Shown one piece after another: positions 11,066 to 23,090 of a stretch of 64,000 nt of DNA. A program made the translations under genes and the position numbers. The DNA comes from Siphonodentalium dalli (lineage: Eukaryota > Mollusca > Scaphopoda > Gadilida > Siphonodentaliidae): the NCBI GenBank assembly GCA_032622095.1, contig CP136067.1, positions 45,055,549 through 45,119,548 of the forward strand. The letters run 5' to 3'. The notes under the pieces are model-generated. The model saw only the letters and a program-made list of their open reading frames with translations. It was not told where the DNA came from and did no database searches. The first letter of the stretch is position 1. The number at the start of each line of letters is the position of its first letter.

Positions 11066-11388
11066 TCTAAATATTTCAATAGCCACAGTCCTTGGTCTTT
11101 GCACTTTGAGTGATGGTACCTAGGCTTTGGGGAGGAGGTCTACCTGCCTGATGATTGGCACGAGGCGAGAATTGTGCATGTTGACGTCGCGTGTGGCGGG
11201 CGCGAGAATTGTGGCAAGTGAACTATCGCCTGGGATATAGTCTTCGAACTATTTATACGCCTCACACCTGCCGATGTCAATAGTCCTGCTTGTTCTTCAA
11301 ATGACACCACCTCGGTAAATTAGTTATCGCTATTCCACCCAAGACAGGTAATATGTGTATACGTTCTGTCAGCGAGGGTGGAGTATAC

Positions 11389-12257
11389 TTAAAGATGCAT
11401 AGTCCGAATCTGTATCACCGCGGAACAGGGGCTGGGTGAATCCAACATTACCGCGACTCAGTGATCTCGCTTATTGACCCAAAACCTGTCTTTTTTATAT
11501 CACAAGGGTATTTACATGTATAGTGTTAAAGAAACAACAAAAACCCTTTAGCCATATTGTTTTATGTCTTTACGAAACACGTAATTTAGACGACAAAATA
11601 AGTAAGATTAATTTATAGCTATTTTGTTGTTCATACTTTTGTATATGTTAATAAAGGCTATGGAGACCCAATAGTTAGTCACAATAGTTAGATTACTGAG
11701 TCGCGGCCATGTTTGACCCAATGTCTTTCGTCATACATGACTCAATTTTACTTAAAGGCTACTGAATATTCAGTTTGTAGCGCAAACCGTCATGTTGGAT
11801 ACCTGAAACTAATAATGTTCGTAAAGACATAAAACAATATGCCATGGTCACAGCTTGCAAACTACTATTTCCTTGGCTTCGGGGTGGGGCAAACAATATT
11901 TGATTCGAGTCGAGGAACCCATTCATCAAAGCTACGTTCTGTCAGCGAGGGTGGAGTATAACTTTTAGTGACCGAGTAAACAGTCGACAAGAAGACGGTA
12001 TCGGACCAAATTGCGGATGAAGATGTATAACTCTAAAATCAAGTGGCTTTTTGTGTCAGATATTTGACAAACCGGTAAAATTTCGTTGAATAAAATGTTG
12101 ATAAATAACAGGTTTTGGGCAATGTTATACTATAGTTGACTGTGGTTAGCATTATTTTTGGACAATTAATCGATTCTGATAACTGAAGCGGCATTAAAAA
12201 ATGTTGTTGTTGTTGGAATCTGATGATATGGGGACCATCGAATCGGATTGAGTACAT
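11389..12257. mobile_element. Family M copy 2, split by a nested insertion
   Basis: Inverted relative to 6430-6857. One end AAGATGCATAGTCCGAAT is at 11390-11408 and the body resumes near 11863 (ACTATTTCCTTGGCTTCGGG) and runs to ACCATCGAATCGGATTG before TTAA (12258-12261). The gap is filled by the CTGTATCACC direct repeat. Confidence 0.6.
11410..11853 (+). repeat. Direct repeat unit, copy 2, nested in family M
   Basis: Matches 10061-10568 from CTGTATCACCGCGGAACAGG to CCATGGTCACAG, with a shorter 3' part. Its position inside an otherwise continuous family M copy shows it arrived later and supports its being a mobile unit. Confidence 0.65.
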
Positions 12258-12651
12258 TTAAAGTAAAAATGTGAAGACACGAGTTCGCTATCTGAAAATC
12301 AATCGACTGTTAGCGGGATTGTTCATATGAGTTATTGTCAGACCTTGTTGCGAGTCGGAAGGTCTGAACACAGAATGCCGGAGGCGATCGCTCTAACAAA
12401 TTGAAATTTTCTATACCGCGATGTATTTGCACTTCCGTCGACCGCTTCTCAAAATGTTGTCAATAATATACCTTAGAGCATGTGTTGTCATTGACTATAT
12501 ATGCTAGTATAGTGCCAAGAGGGTGTGTATATACACACATTATGTACACCTGGCACTACGCGCGCGTAATCAACTCTAAACCATACTCGATTTATCAAAT
12601 ATATTTCTAATAAGTAGCAGAACTAATTTGAGCTGCAAGCTTTTGTTTTAA

Positions 12652-12983
12652 AGGGGGACTGTACACTAAATCCGGGCATTTATGGGACCAACTCCTTTTA
12701 TACTCAACAGACTCTTTGCAACAAATGAATGAATTTGAGACATGGATTAGCGCAAAAATCATAGTACACGCATGTGCTCTATGCACAATATAAACAACAT
12801 GCTAATTATAATGGAAATGATTTTATGACTGGAGTCATAAATTCATTTTCATTATAATTGCATTCTTCATAGAGCACATGAGTGTATGTTGCATTATACC
12901 CCATCATGGCTCAAATTCATTCATTTGTTGAGTTTAAAAGGAGATGGTCCCATAAATGGCCGCATTTAGTGTACAGTACCCCT
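12652..12983. mobile_element. TTAA-flanked MITE, family G, copy 2
   Basis: TIRs AGGGGGACTGTACACTAAAT and the complement ATTTAGTGTACAGTACCCCT, flanked by TTAA at 12648-12651 and 12984-12987. The inverted pairing continues inward (TTATGGGACCA, AATGAATGAATTTGAG and their complements) to the core ATGACTGGAGTCAT near 12826. The whole 332 bp is therefore a foldback. The core is shared with copy 3 at 52770-53346. Confidence 0.85.
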
Positions 12984-13180
12984 TTAAGCGCACACGAGTC
13001 ATTCGAACCTGAAAAAACCCTATTTAAATACGTCAGAGTCTTTATTTATCTGGAACTATTTCTTTACGCGGGCAAACAATGCATAGTTACGTGAAACGTC
13101 ATTGCATGTCTTATAGAAGCCGGTGTTAGTTTCGCGTCCCATTTGTCGATATAAGTATGTTTTGGATCATTTAATAAATA

Positions 13181-13272
13181 GAATCTACAACTCGTCCCCA
13201 GTTTATAGCGGAAGTTACAAAACACGTCTCGTTTTGTAAATTCCGCTACAAACTGGGGACGAGTGTAGATCC
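13181..13272. repeat. Palindrome, arms about 40 bp
   Basis: CTCGTCCCCAGTTT and GCGGAAGTTACAAAAC pair with GTTTTGTAAATTCCGC and AAACTGGGGACGAG around a short centre near 13228. Few mismatches, so fairly young or maintained. Confidence 0.85.
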
Positions 13273-14529
13273 TCTATACATCCATGTTTTGCATTAATTT
13301 GCATTTTTGATATTTCAAGCATAACACAGCCTACACTATAATTTAGAGCTTCAAACTACAATGTGGCTTCCAGTGTAGTATTTACCGCCCAGGGAAAAGA
13401 GTTCATGCTGGTACACTCAATATATGAATTGTATTCAGGTACGTGACTAGAATTAAATTGTCTCCGATGATGTGTCCAACTTGGAATTTCAATCTGCAGC
13501 ACCCCTTTACTTTGACCCAAACCAAAATTGATGTATGGTTTGCGTAATTTCATATGCAGCACCTTCGGCTTTGAGTTCCACACAAACTTTTCCCTCACAT
13601 GCCTTAATGTTGGATCAGTAGTCTTGTGACCACTAGCAATGGGAAGGAACATAATCCACTATGTCGACCAAGGTTCGGCCTAATATGAGCACATTTTGAT
13701 GTCTGAACCTGAACATTGCAAAATCCTAAGATCTATAATGGTCAAATATGCAGGCAAATTCACACACGATTAGATTTTCTTAAATTAATTCTAGTATCAG
13801 TATTTGACTGGACACGCGGGAGAGACCACGACAAACCGGTTCGAACATGGTTCGGCCCGGTGTGAGAATATTTTGAAAGTTTAACGTGAAAATTGCAAAA
13901 TCATAGAATCTAGGCCGGCAGCAAACTTTCCAAGTGTTGGTAATTTCCAACCTAACACCCATTAAGGTTAGAAAAATTCCATCTGATGACCATTTTAGTC
14001 CAATTATTTTGTATTACAAAAAGAAGGTATATATGCAAATGTTTGTTTAAAAGCAATAAATTCCTAATAAATTGTTGGAAAATAAAACTATAAGAACAAT
14101 TTTAACCTATTGTTGGTGTGAAATTTCCAACTAATGTTGTGTCAGGTATGACATTTCCAACAGTTGAAAAGTTTGAACAAAACCCTCCCCTGTCAACGCG
14201 TCCCTGGTTGTAGCATGTGTTTTATTAAGTTTGGTCACAAACGGCATGCTTATGCGATAATATATGGAGCTGAATAATTTATCATTGGATTTTTCTTCTT
14301 CTGGCAAGCAATTAGACATGGTAGATATGTTGACATTGAGTCTGCTTCTATGGACAGAATATGCATCTTTATAATTCTCTTCCACCGGCATGACTCCAAC
14401 GTAATCAATCGTGGTATGCATCACGGTGTTGCAGTGACAACCTTGATTACATTTTAGTCTTCATGCTTTCTCCGTTTCATTTTAGGTTCTTCGTCATCCA
14501 GCGCAATTGATATGGTGACGGTACCAGTG
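13273..14529. other. No gene recognised
   Basis: Contains only diverged repeat fragments, including the reverse-complement relative of 2338-2400 near 14110-14165. Short open frames here show no motif I recognise. Confidence 0.5.
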
Positions 14530-16133
14530 AGGCCCGTTCCAAACGACGGATTTTTGTCGACTCGAATCTAATACCAGACCCACAATTGTATTAAATGCGT
14601 CAAAAATGCGACGTTTGAAACAATTAGATCCGTGTCAGACGCATCACAGACGAATCTCCGTCCAATTCAGACGAATCTTCGTCGGCGATGCGTCTGAAAT
14701 CCGTCTTGGTTTCAAACGACGGATTTTTGACGACTCGAATCTAATACATGTGACGAGAAGAGCCGAAAGTTGCCGAAGAACGAATGCAAATGATATGATA
14801 ATGATATGATAATGGTATAATAATGAGGGTGCTCCCCTTATCTGAGGAAATACCCACATAACGTCATTTGTCGCACGCTCTCTTTGTCACAAAGAAAGAT
14901 ATATCTATAAGCATTGCTTAGGTAACATTGTGCAAATTGTAATTATTTTGGTAGTTTGATTCCTCAACGAACATGGCATGTCACTGACTCACATCTTATA
15001 ATGGATATAGTATCAATGTTTTAGAATAATCCATATATACCGGTATAAGGGGTAAGGGTTGTAGCAACTGATTTAGAATAATTCATATAGACCGATATTC
15101 CTTATTGTAAGGAATAGGGGTGGTAGTCTCTGATGTATAATAATTAATATTTACCGGTATTACTTATTATAAGGGGCAGAGGTGGTACTACTGATTTATA
15201 ATCATTCATATATACCGATATTACTTATTATGAGGGGTAAAGGGGTGGTAACCTCTTATTTATAATAATTCATATATGCATGTATTACTTGTTATAAGGG
15301 GCAGAGTGGTAGCCTATGATTTATAATAATTTATATATACCGGTATTCCTTATTATAAGGGGTAGGGGTGGTAGCCTCAGATTTATAATAATTCATATAA
15401 ACCGGTATTACTTATTATGAGGGGTATAGGGACGGTAGCCTATGATTTATAATAATTCATAGATACCAGTATTCCTTTTTATAAAGGATATATAGGTGGT
15501 AGCCTATGAATTATAATATATAATTAATATATTCCGGTATTCCTCATTATAAGGGGTAGGGGTGGTACCACTGATCTTATTTATAATAATTCATATATAC
15601 CGACATTACTTATTGTGAGGGGTATAGGGGTGGTAACCTCTTATTTATAATAATTCATATATTCCGGTATTCCTTATTATAAGGGTAGGGGTGGTAGTCT
15701 CTGATTTATAATAATTCTTGTATACCTGTATTTACATGCATGTTGTACACATATATGGCAATTGGTTGCACGATCTAACATTTATTTGTAGCGCCTATTA
15801 TATTATATTATATAACTATATGTACTATATACATCCTCATATACATATGCACATATATTCGCGCTGCAATCGCGCATATATTTATACATAATTTATATTG
15901 TAGTTTAGTATATATATATGTATAATATACCTGTATATATAGGCCTCTATATCTACGCGTGACCAATTTGTGAAGGTAACATGGAGTGCACCTTTAAATA
16001 AATCGACCGATGTATTAGATTCGACGCGACAAAGATGCGTCCGTCTGAAACAAAATTGACCGCAGACGCATCACCGACGGATTTAATACAATTAGATTCG
16101 AGTCGACAAAAATCCGTCGTTTGGAACGGGCCT
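14530..16133. mobile_element. 1.6-kb TIR element carrying a minisatellite
   Basis: Perfect 43-bp TIRs: AGGCCCGTTCCAAACGACGG starts at 14530 and its complement ends at 16133, each continuing through GTCGACTCGAATCTAAT. Sub-terminal partial inverted copies of CGACGGATTTTTG and GACGCATC motifs occur near 14640-14745 and 16014-16085. No transposase was found. The middle is occupied by a 12-unit array (15018-15732). I see no certain target duplication. Confidence 0.8.
15018..15732 (+). repeat. Minisatellite, 12 units of about 60-70 bp
   Basis: Unit pattern: TTTATAATAATTCATATATA, CCGGTATTACTTATTATAAG, GGGTAGGGGTGGTAGCCTCT, GAT. Units differ by substitutions and small indels, and GGGGTA(G/T)AGGGGTGGTA is the best kept part. 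It lies inside the TIR element 14530-16133. Confidence 0.92.
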
Positions 16134-16761
16134 AAATGACGCTAATCTTTTAAAAGCGGAAAACGTATAACTTCGTAAAGCACTCGATTGAATTAAGAAG
16201 GTTTGTGGGTGGATATAACCCCGACCCACAGGTTGCGGAGATTGGTTAGTAAACTTCATAATATGAGGTGGCTGCGCGTACATGGGATGTGCGTGTCACG
16301 GCTGACTAAGCTGCAGGGTTGTAATCAAGACCTAACCATTTACCATCATCCAGATGAGTGCCTGTAAGCGTAACTCTATATAGAGGCAGAACACTGGGAC
16401 GTGCGTGTCGTGGTTTACTTAGCTGTATAGATAGCGTTGTACTGAAGACATATATGGGGGGGGGGGGGGCAAAGCCAGCCTGTCAACATCGCCCAGATGA
16501 ATACGTGCAAGAGAAACCCTATAAAACGTCAGCACATTATACTTAATCCGACCATACATGTTGTTCGACAACGCCGTTCCTATATTGATATCGTTGTGAA
16601 GAATTGACATATTAAACAAAGATTTTTCGAGAATCTGATAGGTGACCATGTAGTAGGCCTATGATTTATACATGTATCTTTATCTGCAATCAATCAGTTT
16701 ATTTCTCACAATCCTATACATAACATAGGTATAACAGTTAATATATATACAATATGTACAT
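16134..16761. other. No gene recognised; G-run at about 16456-16469
   Basis: AT-rich spacer. A run of about 14 G breaks the sequence. The pair GTGCGTGTC(A/G)(C/T)GG near 16290 and 16402 forms a weak direct repeat. No convincing coding frame. Confidence 0.45.
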
Positions 16762-17098
16762 AGTTGAAAACCATTTGTTCTACAAATTATTTTTACAAAG
16801 GAGAACTAATTTCGGCAAATTATTTAGAAATTGCCAAAATTATATGTTTGCACATATGGGATATAAAGTCCCTGGTTGAAAACCGTTTGTTCTGCCAATT
16901 ATTTTTGCAAAGCAGAACTAATTTCGGCAAATTGTTTATAAATTGCAAAAATTATATGTTTGCACATAAAGTGGGCATTCGCTCATGGTTGAAAACCGTT
17001 TGTTCTACCAATTATTTTGTTGCAAAGGAGAACTAATTTCGGCGAATTATTTGAAATTGCTAAAATTATCTATTTGTCCATACGGGATATAAAGTAGG
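16762..17098 (+). repeat. Three-unit tandem repeat, about 112 bp
   Basis: Units begin near 16762, 16873 and 16986 with GTTGAAAACCGTTTGTTCT and contain AGAACTAATTTCGGCAAATT and AAAATTATATGTTTGCACAT. The third unit is the most diverged at its end. The open frame over it is a by-product of the period. Confidence 0.9.
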
Positions 17099-17904
17099 CC
17101 CTGAAACGGCGGACAATATTATTTCAGACTTGTGTCTAGAGAGTTCAATACAATGTGGGTTCGTCGACTGAAGCGGTGCATTCGTATCCAGATAAAATTA
17201 GTTGCTAGAGTAACCAAGTCCTCAATTCCAGAGGTGCGGACTTCTCTAAAACTTTAAATTGGAGACGGATCAATTCAGGTCTCTGGTGGGACCACTAATG
17301 CATTGTCGTCTTATTGAGTTTAGGTTGTTAATTTGGTGCATAATCTCAGAACCGGTGGATGAGAATATTAAAACGCGGCTCGTAATGACATAGAAACGAC
17401 TGTCCCGAGCCGCAGCGTGGGATCGTACCAAGGATTAATAATCGCTCGCAAATGACGATGATTGCTGCAGGACAAATATTAACATTTCCTTTTATAAAAT
17501 CGGGAAGCGAAGGTGGAATCAATCATTACGTGACTCAAGCCAGACCGAAACCGGCTCTGACCCGATTCGAACCGAGTCAAGTATGCAAATATTACGTTTC
17601 GAAATGCTATCTTCGCTTTTGTCAATAAGTGCATTTCCTGGTTCCATCGAACGTTTTCCCACGAACTGACGCTCAAGCGAGTCGGACTTTTGTACTTTGT
17701 TTGTGAACAGATCACGCGTTTATATAAAGTGATCGAACTTTTTTAACCATATTTTGGAACGAAGGTCTACATGATACCTAAATATGGACTGGGCATGCAT
17801 GCCGCATCAGCTGTGACTCTGGTCTCATATAGTTTCATCTATCCATCCGTCTTATCACATTTCCATGAAACAATTTCACTCACACAGGCGTATTCTCTGA
17901 TTGG

Positions 17905-18213
17905 TTGATTTGGGGTTTAATGTCGCTTTCAACAACTAAGGCCATATCACGACATTGCCAGTTTCAGTGGTGAAGAAAATCCGCACACTTAAGTCTAATC
18001 TAACAGTGATTTCGATGGCTGACAAACTCGTGGACCATGTGCAGCAAGCCACCAGCCATATGCGAGTAGCTTGCAGATCCACCAGGTAACGATTTTGAGT
18101 CACAATGTCCACGATGGAAACATGTGGACTTGAACCCTTCACGCTAGCGCTGGATGGCGAGACGGGTTGGAGTTGTAACCCCTACCGACTGAGTAAATAC
18201 TGCTTGGTGGGAT
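17905..18213 (-). mobile_element. tRNA-derived SINE
   Basis: Read on the minus strand, the 5' part resembles a tRNA gene. An A-box-like ACTCAGTCGGTAGG lies near 18181-18195, and an exact B-box GGTTCAAGTCC is at 18126-18136. The body then runs to GTTGAAAGCGACATTAAACC followed by CCAAATCAACCAA at its 3' end near 17905. Internal boxes would let RNA polymerase III transcribe it. SINEs have no protein and borrow a LINE reverse transcriptase. Length about 300 bp is normal. The tRNA head is diverged, so it is not a functional tRNA. Confidence 0.75.
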
Positions 18214-18219
18214 TGGGGG

Positions 18220-19139
18220 GATTATGATATTAATTTCAAATTCTTGGTCTGAAAATGTCCAAGTGATGTGTCAGCAGTGTTCACGTTGGGTCGAACAAAT
18301 CTTTTGGCCAATTCTGATTTTTTTGTGTGTGGCCATATTAAATCCTCATTTTCTGGTCTCACAATTAATGAATATTTTCGTTTTATGTAACATCAAACAT
18401 TCTATATAAGTATGCTAATACCCTCATATAACGTGTCTAGACTTCTTTAATCCCACCATTGTTACTTGACAATATACCACTATCCACCATCTACCATTCA
18501 GTATTATGACAGACAAAGGTTTCATTAGTGTTAATCCTCATTACTGTTTTATTGCATTTTGTGGTTACCAATTACCCTGTATCACCTACTCAATTAGCAG
18601 ATGATCATACTATAAATTTGATTATCATCTCGCTCCCGTTACAAAATCAATTTGGGGTTTCATCCGATGTTGGGGTAAAATAAAATTGCCAAAAGTTTTG
18701 CCAAATGAAATTGTTTTTTGTTTTTGTTTTTGGTCATTTTCGAAAAATAATTGGCCTTCGACAGCGTGAAGTATGTGGGCCAGGCATGCATTTTCCAAAA
18801 GTTAAACAGTTTGTGTAAAGTAGAGCTCAACCCCTCTGTCCCTGTGAAAATGTTGACGACAATACAATGTTCAGTCGGATTCGACAACAGTTTTTGAACA
18901 CCTTCCACCAGATCAGAAATCCAACTCTGGGAAAGTTCGTTAGCACCCCTTAGGTTTCGTTAGCACCACTTAGGTTGTGGTGGAATGTTCCATCTGTCGA
19001 AGAAGTCAATACAAACACCCCTATGTTTGAATAAATTTCCACTGATGGCCACTTCAGTCAATGGTAGTAAAATAAGCAACTCCTGGCATAAAAGCAGCAA
19101 ATTGTAGACTAGTTATTTGTTGGGAATTAACTCTTTATA
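18220..19139. other. No gene recognised
   Basis: AT-rich, with one small direct repeat GTTAGCACC(A/C)CTTAGGTT near 18940-18975. Short frames show no known motif. Confidence 0.45.
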
Positions 19140-19390
19140 TAGTAAATACCCTTTGATGAGTAGTTATCCCTGAGAAAATTTTCAGATAATAATTTATTAT
19201 CTTAACATTGCCCACTAATGAATATGAATCCTTCTTCTCTTCTAGTATCTGTTTTCTGTCTGTCGTCTGTGCTTATTACATGAACACCCTCCAAATAAAT
19301 AATAGACCGTTCCAATGTATACGTTTATAGATGAATGGGATAATCCAGTTACTACATACAAAAGGTTAAACTATTTCCAAATGAGCTGTT
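19140..19390 (+). repeat. Dispersed repeat J, copy 3
   Basis: Shares TTTTCAGATAATAATTTATT, GTCTGTCGTCTGTGCTTATT, AATAATAGACCGTTCCAATG and AAAAGGTTAAA with the other J copies. Confidence 0.65.
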
Positions 19391-19479
19391 TCGTGATTGT
19401 TATTTACGACAGTGGAAAACTTTTGGCCGAAATATGTGGGATGAGAATATACATAATAACCATTACCTCGGATATGCTA

Positions 19480-20770
19480 TGGAAAAATCTCACCATTGGG
19501 GCCAAAAGATCTCACCATTGGGGCCAAGGGTGAGATTTTTCCATCGTACATCCCAGGTCACAATGGATCATTTTTCTTCCAACCCAAGAGCCTCGTTCTG
19601 ATTTTGTTTGGTACTGATCTTTGTCACATTCCAGTAGGTTCGTAACGATACATGTAGACTCCGAAATAAATGCAGCGATTTGAATGGTGACAAATGTCAG
19701 AATCACTTTATAAGTAACCCTGAATGTAGTTGTGCAACCTCGAGAAAAAATAGTGCGAATTGGACTATATAAAATACATGTTTTCGATTTACTTTGTGGA
19801 TTAGTCTCACTTTCCAATGAAGGAAATTACCAATTGTTCGCAGCTGTCCAAAAATATATTATAAACTCACTGCGATTTGGCGATGAACAGATGCATTACA
19901 TTTAGTGAACATTACCAGTCGTACATTAGTTAAATCGAGAACAATATGCACTAAACATAAACATGATATCAAACTATTTTCCCTTATCCTATACCAATCT
20001 TGAACATTCCATATTGTATTTGTGTGTTTTGTCAGAATTTTGGTTTTGTGTTCAACATTTGTACATTTAAATTCTTCTTCTATGCACCACCATCTTTCTC
20101 CTGGGGAGAGGAGCTCCGCCTGTTGCTATAACTTGTTCTCCAATCCCCATTCGTTCATCCTACATTACTCTGTTATAAACAAATTTGTTTGAAATGTATA
20201 TATAGGATGCTCAATAAAATATGAAAACATATACATCTGGGGAGAAATCTGATGCCATGTTCGTGATTATCGTGGATGATTTCGGTATATACTGTAAAAA
20301 CAAACCGCGGTACCCCCCGCGCATACGGTTAATACATGTATGTTTGACTGAAATCGACATGGCTTGTGAAAACGACATGCCTACGTCACACCATTGCGTT
20401 GGGCGAATTCCGCGTGTTGATATGAAGTCTCTACAACTAGACTAACTATAGTGTTTGCCATGGGAAATGTCCGTATCGGTACCACTAGGAAAATGTCCGT
20501 ATCGGTACCACTAGGAAAATGTCCGTATCGGCACCACTAAGAAACCGGAAATTGTTTATATGACCGACAAACTATTAGTTTGATGAGTTCGACGATTTAT
20601 TGCAACGATGACAATTGTTCGAATGTAGAACTATTTCGTTCGTCATTTGTGAAGAGACTAATGTTTTCGTGTTACGAACTGTACAAGTAAAGCCCGTTTC
20701 GCTTTGGGGCCTTCCGTTTGATATAATGTGTTCACACAATTATTAGATATTTATAGTGCATGTTTTCAAG
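19480..20770 (+). repeat. Segmental direct duplication, left copy
   Basis: Blocks recur in order at 20885-21600: a GGAAAAATCTCACC block, TTCGTAACGATACAT, ATCTGGGGAGAAATCTGATG, ATTCGTGATTAT, TTAATAC, TATGAAGTCT and the ACAATTGTTCGAATGTAGAA block. Spacing differs by insertions. A fragment is also found inverted near 36785-36900. Non-coding as far as I can see. Confidence 0.75.
20466..20541 (+). repeat. Three-unit 32-bp tandem repeat
   Basis: AAATGTCCGTATCGGTACCA plus CTAGGA occurs three times, the last with GCACCACTAAGA. The right segmental copy has only a single relative near 21359. Confidence 0.9.
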
Positions 20771-20881
20771 TGGGCTTATGCTAAAGGTTTTGTTTTATTT
20801 TACACAAGACATGCTGATGGCGCGTTAAAAATACTTATTGTGGGGCGAAACAGCAGTCACGTGTGGTGCGAGATTAATATT

Positions 20882-21029
20882 ATCCATCATGACCTGGGGT
20901 GTGGGATGGAAAAATCTCACCGAGGGGCCAGATATTTGGACCGGACACGAGGCTTGCCGAGTTTCCGGACAAAGTATCTGGCCCCGAGTGTGAGATTTTT
21001 CCATGCCCACATCCCATGTCATGATGGAT
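20882..21029. repeat. Palindrome with about 65-bp arms
   Basis: ATCCATCATGAC, GGGATGGAAAAATCTCAC and GGGGCCAGATA on the left pair with TATCTGGCCCC, GTGAGATTTTTCCATGCCC and GTCATGATGGAT on the right. The centre is near 20955. Two open frames on opposite strands mirror each other because of it. Confidence 0.9.
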
Positions 21030-21600
21030 CAATTTTCTCCCAACCCATGAGCCTCATTCCGATTTTTTGTTTGATACCAACCTTCGGCACATTCGAGTAG
21101 CTTCGTAACGGTACATCTGGGGAGAAACCTGATACGATATTCGTGATTATCTGGGATGAATTCGGTACATACCATAGGTATTTACTGTAAATACAAAGCG
21201 CGCTATCCGTGCGCGCAGGGTTAATACGTTAGAGTGAAAGAGACATGGTCTTGTGAAATCGACATGAATGCGTCACATCGTTGCACCTGCATAGATTCCA
21301 AGAAACGCGCGTATCGATATGAAGTATAAACAACTAGACTAATCGCGTTTGTCATGGGAAATGTCCATATAGCTACCGTTAGAAAAGGAAACATGTGTAT
21401 ATATGACAGACACATGTTAGTTAGACGTGTTCGACGAGTTATTGCAACGATGACAACTGTTCGAATGTGGAACTATTTCGTTCGTCATTTGTGAAGCAGC
21501 TATTGTTTACGTGTTACGAAATGTGCAACTAATGCCAGTTTCGCTTGGGGCTTCCTGTTTGATGGAATGTGTTCGCACAATTATATTGCATGTTGTGCAA
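20885..21600 (+). repeat. Segmental direct duplication, right copy
   Basis: Partner of 19480-20770. Best kept are ACATCTGGGGAGAAACCTGA (21113) and the stretch from GACGTGTTCGACGAGTTATT to GTTACGAAATGTGCAAC near 21424-21530. Confidence 0.75.
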
Positions 21601-21829
21601 CTGCGTCTGCAAGTGAGGTTATGTTGAATATTCTTCGTGATTAACATTTGCGGTTTATCTCCATTTGTATTAGTGTCCACGAATTCGTCCGTATTTATTT
21701 ACTTGAAACGTGAAGCGTAACTGGTTAGTCGCCATTGTTTTAGTTCACACAAAACATGATGACGGATTGTTAAATTAGTTCCGGCTCTTAATTAAATAGG
21801 TAAAGCAGTCACGTGGGTGGTGTGAGACA

Positions 21830-21985
21830 GATGGCCACGGGTTGGGTGAGACAGGGAAATCTCACCAAGCTGTCTCATACGGGCTGCCTGTGCTAAAATG
21901 TGTAGGAGGGGGTGGGAGAAATGAACATCTCACATAGTATCTAACACGGACTGCCTGTGCTAAAATGTATAGGGGTGTGAGAACC
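21830..21985 (+). repeat. Two-unit direct repeat ending in a C-run
   Basis: GGCTGCCTGTGCTAAAATGT and GACTGCCTGTGCTAAAATGT are about 75 bp apart, each following a GTCTCATA/GTATCTAAC word. A run of about 12 C follows at 21989-22000. Confidence 0.7.
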
Positions 21986-22052
21986 GCCCCCCCCCCCGTC
22001 CACTACCTATCGCCGAATCCCTGACAATCGATCTAATAGCTCCCTGTAATTT

Positions 22053-22617
22053 TCCACTTGCAGCTGTTGACACCTGCGTGATTCAGCTGCGTGATTCCCC
22101 TTTTTCTCACATCTTAATTCGTTTGTCCGATGCCTGATTGATTGTTTAATTTTGACTGATTACAATGCTGCATGTCGTCAGAGATGGAAGAAATGAGATA
22201 AGATGCTGTACTTTATAGTAAATTGCACTAACGCGACATATATCGTCCACTTGCAGCTGTTGACATTTGCGTTATTTCCATTTGTATCACGTGATAATTG
22301 GTTGTCCGATGGTTGATTGTTTAATTGTGGCTGATTAAAATGTTGCATGTCACCAGAGATAGAAGAGATAGAGATAGGGCTCTGTGTTAGATATCGCTAA
22401 AGCGACACATATCGTCCACTTGCAGCTGTTGACAAGCATTTGTGTCATTCCCCTTTTTATCACGTGTTACAGTAATTGGTTGTCCGGCTGGTTGCACACT
22501 TGTTTATAGACATTATGTAACGAAACTAACGATAATTATACTTCTGTACTTCTCAATATTCATTTTAAATTATGAGAATAAAGCATCAATCAATCAGATG
22601 GTTAATTGCTTGTTTAA
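22053..22617 (+). repeat. Tandem array of a 170-190 bp unit, left part
   Basis: Units start near 22053, 22246 and 22414 with TCCACTTGCAGCTGTTGACA and hold GGTTGTCCGATGGTTGATTG and TTTGACTGATTACAATGCTG. The third unit is broken by the element at 22618-22982 and resumes at 22983. Confidence 0.85.
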
Positions 22618-22982
22618 ATACATATTATGTACTTGTTCGGCTGCGTGAAACTGATAAGTTAGTATGCAGGTGCTATGCCAACTGGAGGAATGTAACATTC
22701 TACTAACATCACCGAAAATCTCAAGCAAATCGACCGTATCACTCCATAGAAAACATTGCCTGAACTATGCTAAATTGTAAATATTTACTACTCGAATCGG
22801 GACGCTTCTATCGGCGATAAACTAACGAAAACGATTTCGCGATCGGCAGTCACTGCATTTAAATAATAAATAAGAATGTCGGTGTGTGTTGTCAATTTAG
22901 ATATAATATTTGTAAAAATAACTTTGAACAAGATTATTCTCCATTTCTATTTGATCACCCTACCGGAGTGTTTCACGTCACT
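22618..22982 (-). mobile_element. R1 element, full copy, inserted at TTAA
   Basis: 365 bp flanked by TTAA at 22614-22617 and 22983-22986. Ends read ATACATATTATG and CACGTCACT, and the interior is the reverse complement of 1-305 and 53351-53745. It interrupts the third array unit. The first unit keeps the uninterrupted site TGTTTAATTTTGACTGATTA near 22150. No protein. Confidence 0.85.
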
Positions 22983-23090
22983 TTAATTTTGACTGATTAT
23001 ATACAATGCTGCATGTCGTCAGAGATAGAAGAACTGGATATATGACGCTGAAATAGATCGCGCTATACGACATATATCGCCAATGAAGCC
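22983..23090 (+). repeat. Remainder of the interrupted array unit
   Basis: TTTTGACTGATTATATACAA and TGCTGCATGTCGTCAGAGAT match 22155-22190, and the stretch closes with CGACATATATCG as the other units do. Confidence 0.85.
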
